DNA from: Acidobacteriota bacterium
GTDB taxonomy: Bacteria; Acidobacteriota; Terriglobia; Terriglobales; Acidobacteriaceae
Assembly (NCBI GenBank): GCA_003224785.1
Contig: QHZV01000132.1
Coordinates: 562 to 14,846, forward strand
Length of the DNA: 14,285 bases
Reading direction: 5' to 3'
The notes under the pieces were generated by a model. It was given only the letters and a program-made list of their open reading frames with translations. It was not told the origin of the DNA and searched no databases. The position numbers and the translations under genes are program-made. This document shows, piece after piece, positions 1-7,859 of this stretch. Each line of letters begins with the position of its first letter. Positions within the stretch are counted from its first letter, which is position 1.

Positions 1-2220
1 GCGGGCCGGGCGCGCGAAATGTCGGTGCGTTACGCGATGGGTGCGAGGCCGCAGCTAGTCTTCCGGCAGTTGTTAGTTGAAGGCCTGTTGCTGGGGCTTA
101 CCGCTGCCGTAGCCGGCATTCTCCTGGCGCCTCAGTTCTCCTCGGTGCTGGCGCGCATCGTCTGGGCGGATAGCCCAGGGGGAAACCTGCCGGTCTCCTC
201 TCATCTCGACCTGCGAATCATTGCTTTTAATTTCGGGCTGGCAATTCTTGTCAGCGTTCTCTTCAGTTTCGCACCGATGCTCCAGTTCTGGCGTCCTGAT
301 CTGACCACGGCTTTGAAGCAGCAGGTCGTCAGCACCGGGGGCTCGCTACACTTCCGCCGGATTTCTGTGGCGTTCCAGATTAGTTTAAGCATATTGCTGC
401 TCGTGACCGCCGGCCTCTTCATTCGCACACTGCACAATCTGGAATCGCTGGACGTTGGATTCGCCACCGACCACCTTGTCACATTCGAGGTTGATCCAAC
501 TCTGGCGGGTTATCCGCCGGAAAAAGATGCGAATGTTGAGACGCGCATTTTGCAGGTAATGGCTGCGCTGCCCGGTGTGCATGCGGTGGCCGCAACCACT
601 GATCCGGAGCTAAAAGATGACATCACCATTCCTGGCTATGTTCCCAAAGAAGGCGAGAACATGAACGTAGAGCATGCGCGAATCAGCGCAGGATATTTTT
701 CTGCCATGCAGATGCCACTGGTAACCGGCCGCGAATTTACCGATCAGGACAGAGACGGCACAGAGCACGTTGCAGTTGCGAACCAGAGTTTGGCTCGCCG
801 CTTCTTCGGAGATGTTGACCACGCGCTTGGCCGGAATTTCGGAAATGGCGGCGGCAATGTGAAAACCGATCTTCGGATCGTGGGAGTAGTCAAAGACGCG
901 AGACACGCAGGTGTGCGCCAGGACATTGTTCCTACGGTTTTTACTCCTTACTTGCAGGAGCTTCAGTTTATCGCCCGGCATACCGGCGGGATGGGGTTCT
1001 ACGTGCGGACCTGGCAAGACCCGCCGAGTGCCGAGCAAGCCATTCGGCAAGCAGTCCTGGGAATCAATTCGCAACTTGTGCTCGATGGCCTGCGTACCAT
1101 GCGCGAACAGGTTGACGGCAACCTGGTTGCCGAGCGCGTGATCTCGCTGCTCGCTTCAGCCTTTGGAATTTTGGCTGTTGTCATGGCTGCAGTCGGTCTT
1201 TATGGCGTTCTCGCCTATTCAACTGCGCAGCGCACACGCGAGATCGGTGTCCGCATGGCGCTTGGCGCACAACGGCGTCACGTTTTGTGGCTAATTCTCA
1301 AGGAAGGCGCGAAGTTTTCGCTTGGGGGCATCGGGCTCGGATTGGCGGGAGCATTCGTTGTCACGCGGTGGCTGGCGAGCGAACTCTATGGAGTTGGCCC
1401 AGCCGACGTGCTGACGTACGCGGGTGTCGCACTGGTGATGACGCTGGTTACGATGCTCGCGTGCTATATTCCCGCGCGGCGCGCCATGAGCGTTGACCCG
1501 CTGGTTGCGTTGCGGTTCGAGCGAGGCGTTCTGGAACGCAGTTACAAAACAGCAGCCGGGCAATTCTTCGTGCTCCGGCGCATCAACCTGGAAATCCAAC
1601 AAGGCGAGTTCATTACCATCATGGGTCCATCGGGCGCGGGCAAGTCGTCCTTATTAAATGTGCTGGCGTTGCTCGATGATGCGTGGGATGGCGAATATTG
1701 GTTTCGCGAAGAACCTGTTCATCAGATGAAGCGCAAGCAGCGTGCGGATCTAGCCAAGCGCAACATCGGGATGGTGTTTCAGAGCTATCACCTGCTCGAC
1801 GATCTTACTGTCCGCGAGAACATTGATCTTCCCCTCTCTTATAAAGATATTGCGAACAAGCAGCGGCAGGGCATGGTGGCCGACACGCTTGATCGCTTTC
1901 AAATTGTCGCGAAGAAAGATCTTTTTCCCAGCCAGCTCTCCGGCGGACAACAGCAGTTAGTAGGCGTTGCCCGGGCCGTGATTCACAAGCCAGCGTTGTT
2001 GCTCGCGGACGAACCTACGGGGAATCTCCATTCTTCGCAGGCGAAAGAAATTATGGAACTCTTTCGCGAACTGAATCAGCAGGGCACGACGATTGTTCAA
2101 GTGACGCATTCGGAGGCGAATGCCGCGTATGGCTCACGAACTATCCAGATGCGCGACGGTTGGATGATGAGCGACACCGCAAACCCAGAGCTTCAGCCGT
2201 ATGAGGCGGTGAAGCAATGA
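1..2220 (+). CDS. ABC efflux permease (duplicated FtsX/MacB type) joined to its ATPase domain; 5' end cut by window
   Basis: The frame is open from base 1, so this is the C-terminal part of a longer inner-membrane protein; the Met at 19 is internal. Residues below count from that Met. The start lies at the end of a first FtsX-like domain (helices near 15-40 and 66-88). A second permease unit follows: helix 113-137, a large periplasmic MacB-type domain about 140-370, then three helices between about 372 and 482, with the family motif REIGVRMALGA near 407. From about 503 the protein becomes a complete ABC ATPase: Walker A GPSGAGKS (536-543), a Q-loop in GMVFQSYHLL, signature LSGGQQQ, Walker B LLLADEPT and H-loop VTHSE. 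It should power export, probably MacB-like, with the TolC-type channel encoded next. Permease-then-ATPase is the reverse of MacB, and the permease ends with a normal family C-terminus (VDPLVALRFE), so the joint near 1520 may not be original. Transport substrate is unknown. Confidence 0.85.
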   Translation, partial: AGRAREMSVRYAMGARPQLVFRQLLVEGLLLGLTAAVAGILLAPQFSSVLARIVWADSPGGNLPVSSHLDLRIIAFNFGLAILVSVLFSFAPMLQFWRPDLTTALKQQVVSTGGSLHFRRISVAFQISLSILLLVTAGLFIRTLHNLESLDVGFATDHLVTFEVDPTLAGYPPEKDANVETRILQVMAALPGVHAVAATTDPELKDDITIPGYVPKEGENMNVEHARISAGYFSAMQMPLVTGREFTDQDRDGTEHVAVANQSLARRFFGDVDHALGRNFGNGGGNVKTDLRIVGVVKDARHAGVRQDIVPTVFTPYLQELQFIARHTGGMGFYVRTWQDPPSAEQAIRQAVLGINSQLVLDGLRTMREQVDGNLVAERVISLLASAFGILAVVMAAVGLYGVLAYSTAQRTREIGVRMALGAQRRHVLWLILKEGAKFSLGGIGLGLAGAFVVTRWLASELYGVGPADVLTYAGVALVMTLVTMLACYIPARRAMSVDPLVALRFERGVLERSYKTAAGQFFVLRRINLEIQQGEFITIMGPSGAGKSSLLNVLALLDDAWDGEYWFREEPVHQMKRKQRADLAKRNIGMVFQSYHLLDDLTVRENIDLPLSYKDIANKQRQGMVADTLDRFQIVAKKDLFPSQLSGGQQQLVGVARAVIHKPALLLADEPTGNLHSSQAKEIMELFRELNQQGTTIVQVTHSEANAAYGSRTIQMRDGWMMSDTANPELQPYEAVKQ

Positions 2221-3914
2221 GAATGCGTTTCTGCGCGGGTCAGCCCGGATACCTTCTGGGCGCGCCACTCATCATTATTATCGGCCTCACCACGACAGCT
2301 TTTGCGCAGACGAACGCATCCGCGTCGTTCAAAATGCCCCATTCCCGTAATCCGTTCGGCGCATATTCGGCGGACAAGGTGCCTGAGCCGCAGCTTACGA
2401 ATTCGCTGCGACTCGGCCAACTCATTTGCGATGGCAAGCTGTATTTGTCTCTCAAAGACGCGATCAGCCTGGCTTTGGAGAACAATCTTGATTTGGCCAT
2501 AGCTCGCTACAATCTTCCTTTTCGGGGAGTGAATGCCGGCATTGTTCAGGGAACGCCCGGCGGCGGTGTGGGCGGCTTTGGCACGGGGGCTCCCGGCGCG
2601 GGGGCAGGAGGCACGACTGGTGGCGCGGGAGGAGCAGGGGCGGGCGCATCCGGATTAGTGCAGTCAACGCTAGGCACGGGAACCGCCGTCGCTTCGTACG
2701 ATCCCACGATCATTGGCAGTGTGGGAGCAGAACATCAAACGACTCCCTTGGCCAACCAGCGAAACTACGGTGTTCCGTCGCTCCAACTCAATACCGGACA
2801 AGCCAGCGTTGGATACGCGCAGGCATTCGCAACCGGCACCAGCATTTCAGCGGAGTTCAACAATAGCCGCCAGACGAGCAACAGTCCGTTCTTCAATCTG
2901 TCTCCCGTTCTAAGTTCGATGTATCGATTTTCGCTGCAGCAGCAATTACTCGCGGGATTCGGTTTTGGCCCTAATCTTCGTTATCTACGGATCGCGAACA
3001 ACAATAAGAAGATCTCTGACATAGCATTCAAGGACCAGGTCATTGCGACTGTCACCCAGATTGAAAACATTTATTGGGACCTGGTGGATGCGTATCAGCA
3101 AGCCCAGGTGAACGAACAATCGTTAATATTCGCGCAGCAGTCGCTCGATAATGCCAAGAAGCAGCTGCAACTCGAAAGTGTTCCTGCCATGGATGTGATG
3201 CGGGCTGAGGCCGAAGTTTCCAAGCGCGACCAGGATTTGACGGTGGCGCGGACCAGCCTGCAATTGCAGGAACTGCTGATGAAGAACGCCCTAACCACGA
3301 GCCTCGACGATCCGGTCGTCGAGTCAGTGCCTGTGGTTCCTACGGACCAGCTGCAGTCCATCCAAACTGCTTCTACCGAACCGGTGCAGGACCTGATTGT
3401 GGAGGCGCTGCATGATCGTCCCGAACTCTCCGAGTCGGATATAGACCTGGTGAACCGGCAGATCAGCAACAAGGCCGCGCGGAACGCATTGCTGCCATCT
3501 CTCTCGCTGGTGGGCTTCTATGGTGGATCGGGATTGGCGGGGCCGCTAAATCCGATCTACAACATTCCAGGCGTTCCAAACGTTTCAAACGTCCCCACAG
3601 ATTTCTCCGGTGCGCTGGGAAATGCTTTCAACAATTCTTCTCCTGATTACTACATCGGATTCAATCTAAATATTCCAATTCGAAACCGTGTTGCGAAATC
3701 CGACCAGTACCGTTCAGAGCTCGAATATCGGCAAGCTCAGTTACGTCGTGAGCAGTTGCGAAAGCAGATTCGCATCGAAGTGCGCAATGCCCAATATGCC
3801 CTCGAGCAAACCGCATCCCGAGTTGACTCGGCGCGGAAAGCCCGCGACCTGGCCCAGCGCACGTTTGAGATTACAAAGAAAGAGCAGAGCCTATCTCGCC
3901 CTCGCGGAACTTGA
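2217..3914 (+). CDS. TolC-like outer-membrane efflux protein, N-terminal ~90% (frameshifted near 3888)
   Basis: Outer-membrane channel of a tripartite efflux system. The ATG overlaps the ATPase stop by 4 nt (ATGA), indicating coupled translation. A signal peptide is clear: hydrophobic segment 13-28, likely cleaved after AFA (residue 30). The mature part has the two OEP-type repeats with long helical stretches, for example around residues 280-370 and 490-557, and a Gly/Ala-rich low-complexity insert around residues 105-145, a feature I associate with acidobacterial homologues. The match holds to KKEQ at residue 557 (base 3887). The last eight residues before the stop are out of frame, and the expected C-terminus resumes in another frame at about 3889. 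A shorter-than-usual stretch at NLP-FRGVNAG (base ~2520) may be an in-frame loss. If the sequence is right, the channel lacks its final helix and may not fold; if the break is an artefact, the gene is intact and ends at 4047. Confidence 0.85.
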   Translation: MRMRFCAGQPGYLLGAPLIIIIGLTTTAFAQTNASASFKMPHSRNPFGAYSADKVPEPQLTNSLRLGQLICDGKLYLSLKDAISLALENNLDLAIARYNLPFRGVNAGIVQGTPGGGVGGFGTGAPGAGAGGTTGGAGGAGAGASGLVQSTLGTGTAVASYDPTIIGSVGAEHQTTPLANQRNYGVPSLQLNTGQASVGYAQAFATGTSISAEFNNSRQTSNSPFFNLSPVLSSMYRFSLQQQLLAGFGFGPNLRYLRIANNNKKISDIAFKDQVIATVTQIENIYWDLVDAYQQAQVNEQSLIFAQQSLDNAKKQLQLESVPAMDVMRAEAEVSKRDQDLTVARTSLQLQELLMKNALTTSLDDPVVESVPVVPTDQLQSIQTASTEPVQDLIVEALHDRPELSESDIDLVNRQISNKAARNALLPSLSLVGFYGGSGLAGPLNPIYNIPGVPNVSNVPTDFSGALGNAFNNSSPDYYIGFNLNIPIRNRVAKSDQYRSELEYRQAQLRREQLRKQIRIEVRNAQYALEQTASRVDSARKARDLAQRTFEITKKEQSLSRPRGT

Positions 3915-4047
3915 CCTGGTCACCGCCATGACGGTTTACGAAAAAGCTAGAGTTGAACTTGATCGTGCGACGGGCAGCACTTTGGAACATAATGGGATCG
4001 AGATACAGGATGCCCTGCGGGGTGCGGTCGCCAATCCTGCACAATAA
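3889..4047 (+). pseudogene. C-terminal fragment of the same TolC-like protein, in a shifted frame
   Basis: This frame encodes 52 residues that read as the usual end of acidobacterial TolC homologues: LALAELDLVTAM, then YEKARVELDRATGSTLEHN. It directly continues the piece that stops at 3914, after loss of a conserved stretch that would normally lie between KKEQ and LALAELDLV. The frame relation requires the missing length to be 2 modulo 3, and about 14 residues seem absent, so roughly 35-45 nt. No start codon with a ribosome binding site is visible, so it is not an independent gene. The stop at 4047 lies 2 nt before the start of the next gene, as expected if this is the true end of the channel gene within the operon. 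Confidence 0.75.
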
Positions 4048-4049
4048 TC

Positions 4050-5459
4050 ATGCCCATATCGGCCAAGCCGCGGGAAATCAGTCCTCCTTCGACGAAGATC
4101 GTCATTAACCCTCCGCGGGTGCTCGCCGCCGACGACCAGCAGCACATTCTCGAAGCCATTGAATTATTACTGAAGCCGCAAGGTTACAAAGTTGACGTGG
4201 CCCGTTCTCCGGAATTTGTGCGCGCGGCGTTGGCTAGCGAATCTTACGACACGCTGCTGATCGATCTTAACTACACCCGCGACACCACCTCCGGACAGGA
4301 AGGACTGGATCTTCTGTCGGAAATCGTGGCGCTTGACAGCACCTTGCCAATCATAGTCATGACTGCGTGGGGCAACGTAGAGCTTGCAGTCGAAGCGATG
4401 CGTCGCGGCGCGCGCGATTTTATCCAGAAGCCCTGGGAAAACGAACGCCTCCTTTCAATTCTCCGCACGCAAGTTGAATTGCATCGCGCCCTCCAACAAG
4501 CCGAGCGCCTGGTCGCCGAAAACCGGCTGCTCAGAGCACAGGGTCGCCCTGATTTCATCGCCACTGCGCCGTCAATGGTGCCGGTGCTTGAAACCATTAC
4601 GCGCATCGCTCCGTCCGACGCCAACGTATTGATCACCGGAGAGCATGGCACCGGCAAGGAAGTTGTTGCACGCACAATTCACGCGCTCTCCTTGCGAGCC
4701 TCGCGTCCTTTGGTTGCGGTAAACACAGGTGGACTGGCTGAAGGTGTTTTTGAAAGCGAATTATTTGGTCACGTGAAAGGCGCATTCACTGACGCTCGCA
4801 CGGACCGCATTGGACGGTTCGAACTGGCGGAAGGCGGCACTATTTTCCTTGACGAAATCGGCAATGTGCCTCTGCGCCAGCAGGCGAAATTGCTGCGCGT
4901 GATTGAGTCTGGGGAAATGGAGCGCGTAGGGTCGTCCCGCAGTAAGCATGTTGATATTCGGTTGATCTCCGCCACTAATGCGGATCTTCAGGCCGCCTGT
5001 GAAGTTGGGCAATTTCGCGAAGACCTTCTGTTCCGGCTGAATACGGTGGAGATACACTTGCCCGCATTACGTGAGCGCCGCGAAGATGTTCCCGCGCTTG
5101 CCATGCATTTTCTCTTACACCATGCTTCGCGGTATAGGCGGCAAGTTAAAGGACTCGATGCTTCTGCCCTGCAAGCCTTGTTGCAATATTCATGGCCGGG
5201 CAATGTTCGAGAACTAGAACATACGATGGAACGTGCTGTGCTCATGTGCTGCACGGACCAGATCCAGCCCGCCGACCTTGGTCTCGGCATGCAGCGTTCA
5301 CCCGTGCAGAATTTAGAGGAATTGAGTCTTGAAGGGGTTGAAAGTATTCTGATTCGCAAGGCCCTTCAGCGCTATCAGGGCAATGTGAGTCAGGCAGCCG
5401 AGGCGCTCGGCCTGAGCCGCGGCGCGCTTTACCGGCGGATGGAAAAGTATGGGCTCTAG
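4050..5459 (+). CDS. NtrC-family sigma-54-dependent response regulator
   Basis: A 469-residue transcription activator in the usual three-part order. The receiver domain (about 22-140) has the acidic pair D28-D29, likely phospho-acceptor D72 (LLIDL) and K127 (QKPW). The AAA+ domain (about 170-400) has Walker A GEHGTGKE (197-204, with His where Ser is common), Walker B IFLDEI (265-270) and a sigma-54 contact loop written GAFTDA (244-249) rather than GAFTGA. A Fis-type helix-turn-helix ends the protein (about 427-469, GNVSQAAEALGLSRGALYRRM). It starts 2 nt after the tolC reading frame ends and has no clear ribosome binding site, so translation is probably coupled. The next gene, its likely sensor kinase, overlaps by 11 nt. 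It probably controls this export operon or related envelope genes from a sigma-54 promoter outside the window. The gene is intact and family assignment is very secure. Confidence 0.93.
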   Translation: MPISAKPREISPPSTKIVINPPRVLAADDQQHILEAIELLLKPQGYKVDVARSPEFVRAALASESYDTLLIDLNYTRDTTSGQEGLDLLSEIVALDSTLPIIVMTAWGNVELAVEAMRRGARDFIQKPWENERLLSILRTQVELHRALQQAERLVAENRLLRAQGRPDFIATAPSMVPVLETITRIAPSDANVLITGEHGTGKEVVARTIHALSLRASRPLVAVNTGGLAEGVFESELFGHVKGAFTDARTDRIGRFELAEGGTIFLDEIGNVPLRQQAKLLRVIESGEMERVGSSRSKHVDIRLISATNADLQAACEVGQFREDLLFRLNTVEIHLPALRERREDVPALAMHFLLHHASRYRRQVKGLDASALQALLQYSWPGNVRELEHTMERAVLMCCTDQIQPADLGLGMQRSPVQNLEELSLEGVESILIRKALQRYQGNVSQAAEALGLSRGALYRRMEKYGL

Positions 5460-6594
5460 CCCACGCGCGAACAATTCATCCAAACTCAACTTACGAAAAT
5501 CGCAACGGGCTCCGTTTGAGCGCCGTGTGGCTCGGCTTTCCGCGTTGCTGGTTGCTCCCGGCCTCGTCGTCAGCGGCATTCTCGTTTGGTTGCAGCAGTG
5601 GTCTCTCGAATCAAAGCTACTCTTGATTGGCGCGGAGTTGCTCGCCTGTTTACTGATTGGCACAGCTCTCCTCGAACACATCATTCGTCCGCTGCAAACG
5701 CTGGCAAATGTTGTCGGCGCCCTCGGTGAGGAGGACTATTCATTTCGCGCTCGATTGGCGATTCCTAACGACGCTCTTGGCGAACTCTCGCTCGAAGTGA
5801 ATGCGCTGGCCGACCTGCTGGCTACGCATCGGACCGGAGCGATGGAAGCAACTGCGTTATTCCAGCGAGTAGTCGAAGAAGTGGATATCCCTATTTTTGC
5901 GTTTGACCCAAATGAGAAATTACGCCTGGTGAACTCTGCAGGACAGAAACTTTTACAACGTTCCTCTGCTCAATTGTTTGGCTGCAACGCACTTGATCTG
6001 GGATTACAGCCTTCCATATCTTGCGCAAACGAAACGCTGGTCCAATTGCACTTCCAGAGCGATGCGCGCTGGTTCGTACGCCGCAGTTCTTTTCGACAGC
6101 AGGGCGTCCCGCATACCCTGGTCGTACTCTCCGACGTGAGCCGTGCGCTGCGCGAGGAGGAACGTCGGGCATGGCAGCGCCTGATCCGGGTGATGGGCCA
6201 TGAATTGAATAACTCGCTCGCGCCGATCAAATCCATTGCGGGTAGCCTGAATACGCGACTCTCAACACTGGCGATGGACTCCGATCAGCGTCAAGATTTT
6301 GAACGCGGCCTGAGTATCATTGAAACCCGCGCCGCCTCACTCAACCGGTTTCTGCAGGCCTACCGGCAGTTGGCGCAGATGCCGCCGCCGGTTTTGCGAC
6401 AATACTCGATGTCAGCGTTGGCAAAACGCGTTGCTGCTCTCGAAACTCGAGTAGATGTCGCGGTGATCCCGGGTCCCGAGCTTAGTCTGACTGCTGAGTA
6501 TTGGAGGCGAAGGTATCGACGCAGAATTCCGATGGATCAGAGACCCGGGCTACCGAGGACTCGATGCCACAAATTGTTTTCACGTGGAAGCTGA
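5449..6594 (+). CDS. NtrY-like membrane histidine kinase, N-terminal part (frameshifted near 6497)
   Basis: Sensor kinase partner of the preceding regulator; the ATG lies inside that gene's last codons. Two membrane helices (about 31-49 and 57-75) are separated by only a few residues, so there is hardly any periplasmic sensor. A HAMP segment follows (about 76-130, RPL at 80-82), then a PAS-like domain (about 138-230) and the dimerisation/phospho-acceptor domain with H-box MGHELNNSLAPIKS; H251 is the phosphorylated residue. The match runs to PGPELSLTA (residue 349, base 6495). After that the frame turns into unrelated, Arg-rich sequence and stops. The family would continue with the N-box helix that binds Mg-ATP, which is absent here; the rest of the ATPase domain follows in another frame from 6498. 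As written, the product could not autophosphorylate. Confidence 0.85.
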   Translation: MGSSPRANNSSKLNLRKSQRAPFERRVARLSALLVAPGLVVSGILVWLQQWSLESKLLLIGAELLACLLIGTALLEHIIRPLQTLANVVGALGEEDYSFRARLAIPNDALGELSLEVNALADLLATHRTGAMEATALFQRVVEEVDIPIFAFDPNEKLRLVNSAGQKLLQRSSAQLFGCNALDLGLQPSISCANETLVQLHFQSDARWFVRRSSFRQQGVPHTLVVLSDVSRALREEERRAWQRLIRVMGHELNNSLAPIKSIAGSLNTRLSTLAMDSDQRQDFERGLSIIETRAASLNRFLQAYRQLAQMPPPVLRQYSMSALAKRVAALETRVDVAVIPGPELSLTAEYWRRRYRRRIPMDQRPGLPRTRCHKLFSRGS

Positions 6595-6821
6595 CTGAGA
6601 AAGACGTAATCCTCACAATCGACGACACTGGTCCCGGGCTTATGAACCCGAGCAACACATTTGTTCCGTTCTACACCACCAAACCGCAGGGCAGCGGCAT
6701 CGGGCTTGTACTATCTCGCCAAATCGCAGAGGCCCATTCCGGCTCGCTCGAATTGTCGAATCGAATTGGACAGCGCGGGTGCTCGGTAAAAGTCACCTTG
6801 CCTAGAACGACTCAACGATAA
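6501..6821 (+). pseudogene. C-terminal catalytic fragment of the same histidine kinase
   Basis: This frame carries the remainder of the kinase HATPase domain: G1 box DDTGPGL, F box FVPFYTTK, G2 box GSGIGL, then RQIAEAHSGSLELSNR and a terminal VTLP strand. It joins the first piece at 6496-6498. Because the frame moves, the missing length must be 1 modulo 3; about 20 residues, including the N-box, would fit 58 or 61 nt. A TTG at 6501 could be read as a start but has no convincing ribosome binding site, so a free-standing ATPase protein is unlikely. Before the conserved part there is a variable stretch (residues about 5-25) rich in Ser, Thr and acidic residues. This ends the operon. Confidence 0.75.
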
Positions 6822-7157
6822 GGCTCGCGCGGTCGGATCGTCGGATGCTAATAGGTACGGATAATGCGCCTGTGACTCGAGCTGATTGTGTTCTGACTTG
6901 AAAGCAAATATGAGCAAACAAGGGTCACGCTCGCTGTTCTCGGTGTTTTCGTTCCGTGAGTTGTCGCCTGCGCTGCTATGTCTTTGGAATTCCTGTTGTT
7001 CACGCTACGAGAAGGTGCCTATACGGGCGAACGGGTCAAAAGATTCTTCTGATTGAAGACCGAAAGGTGCATCTCGCGTTACCGGAGGTTAGATTGGGCC
7101 ACGTGCCGAGCCGAATTTCAATCTGATGAGATGAGGGGAAAACCGCGATATGTAAGT

Positions 7158-7184
7158 TTCATAAATTATGAATCAAGTTCATAA
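7158..7184. promoter_or_regulatory. Operator-like palindrome TTCATAA-A-TTATGAA plus a third half-site
   Basis: Bases 7158-7172 form a perfect inverted repeat with 7-bp arms and one central base (TTCATAAATTATGAA). A further TTCATAA copy starts at 7178, exactly 20 bp after the first, about two helical turns. The group lies just upstream of a possible -35 element at 7196, where an activator would bind. Repeat geometry is seen directly; binding by a regulator is inference, and I do not match it to a known nitrogen regulator site. Confidence 0.4.
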
Positions 7185-7195
7185 AAAGTTTGAAT

Positions 7196-7224
7196 TTGAC
7201 TTTCGTTGTGTCAGACCACAAAAT
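7196..7224 (+). promoter_or_regulatory. Possible sigma-70-type promoter
   Basis: TTGACT (7196-7201) matches the -35 consensus at five of six bases. CAAAAT (7219-7224) matches the -10 consensus at four of six, with the optimal 17-bp spacer. It points toward the small membrane protein, amt and the PII gene and would start RNA near 7231. It is weak on its own, and is supported by the AT-rich setting and the repeat just upstream. Confidence 0.35.
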
Positions 7225-7436
7225 CCACCAACAAGTTGTAAGTCGCACAGTTCGTGCGCTCTTTCCCTCGTCGCAAAGAGCCGAGATCCAGGCACTGCGC
7301 CGTGCTGGCTTGCCGTGCAGTAGCTTCGCAAGAGTTCTGCGGTGACCAGTGCTGGTGGGCTGTAGTGCTCCCAGCCGGCGAGTGCAGTGGTGTTTTCCCA
7401 GCTAAGAGCGTCGATTCCCAAGGTTTGGAGAACAAG

Positions 7437-7733
7437 ATGGACAAGCTTGCATTACTTGAGCTTCTGCTGGCTGGGTTCTTTGCCGTGGTGTGCATCCGTG
7501 CACGTGCGCCGCAAGGTTCGAACCAGAAGGCAAGCTTCGGCAGTTTGTTCCGCCCCTCGAATCGGCTGGAGAGATTACGGCGTACGCGCTGGCAATGGTT
7601 TTCCATCGTGGCAATCATGCTGGCTTTGCGGGTGCAGCATGAGCTGCCGCCTGTGGTGGAGATCATGGTCGCCTCTCTCTTGCTATTGCTTGTTGTATTT
7701 CCGATCCGCGCGCTGGTCAGAGTGGGGAGATGA
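7437..7733 (+). CDS. Small two-helix membrane protein of unknown function
   Basis: A 98-residue protein with a hydrophobic helix at about 5-20 (LALLELLLAGFFAVVCI), a basic, polar middle (RARAPQGSNQKASFGSLFRPSNRLERLRRTRWQ) and a second hydrophobic region at about 53-92 that may form one or two helices. I chose the ATG at 7437 because GGAG sits at 7427-7430, six bases upstream. The frame is open from 7254, but that extension is Cys/Arg-rich, looks non-coding and has no such site. I do not recognise the family. Its position ahead of amt and the PII gene on the same strand, 126 nt upstream of amt, hints at a link with ammonium uptake, but this is guilt by association. The basic loop would lie on the cytoplasmic side if the positive-inside rule holds. 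Confidence 0.6.
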   Translation: MDKLALLELLLAGFFAVVCIRARAPQGSNQKASFGSLFRPSNRLERLRRTRWQWFSIVAIMLALRVQHELPPVVEIMVASLLLLLVVFPIRALVRVGR

Positions 7734-7844
7734 AAATGGCTGAGTCAGCGCGAAAAGATTGTTCATTCCCGGAAGTTTAGAGTCTACGCGGAAAAAGACA
7801 GTGCTGGTGACAAGGACAGTATCAAAAACAAATTTAATCCGATG

Positions 7845-7850
7845 AAGGAG
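7845..7850 (+). promoter_or_regulatory. Ribosome binding site fixing the amt start
   Basis: AAGGAG lies nine bases before the ATG at 7860. An in-frame ATG at 7842 overlaps this site and has no ribosome binding site of its own, so 7860 is the better start. Confidence 0.7.
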
Positions 7851-7859
7851 AGTAAAAGA

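Larger units (their letters stand above)
6822..7436. other. 615-nt intergenic region with regulatory elements at its AT-rich centre
   Basis: No coding sequence is convincing here on either strand; very short frames exist (such as 24 codons from 6978) but lack ribosome binding sites. An AT-rich island at about 7150-7200 interrupts GC-rich sequence and holds an inverted repeat and a possible promoter, listed separately. No T-rich terminator hairpin is evident after the kinase gene. If the promoter is real, the following gene has a leader of about 200 nt. Confidence 0.5.

Noticed and set aside
610..1074. 154-codon minus-strand frame opposite the permease
   Set aside because: Lies wholly inside conserved permease sequence; no motif, no start signal.
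2550..2650. GC-rich near-repetitive stretch that could be taken for a DNA repeat array
   Set aside because: It encodes a Gly/Ala-rich protein segment in frame in the TolC-like protein; there is no regular repeat unit or spacer as in a CRISPR array.
3880..3915. Programmed ribosomal frameshifting as the explanation of the split genes
   Set aside because: No slippery heptamer is visible at the joints, and conserved residues are missing as well, so a simple frame slip would not restore the proteins.
6978..7052. Short frame starting MSLEFLLFTLREGAY in the intergenic region
   Set aside because: Only 24 codons, no ribosome binding site and no clear homology; a decayed gene is possible but unsupported.
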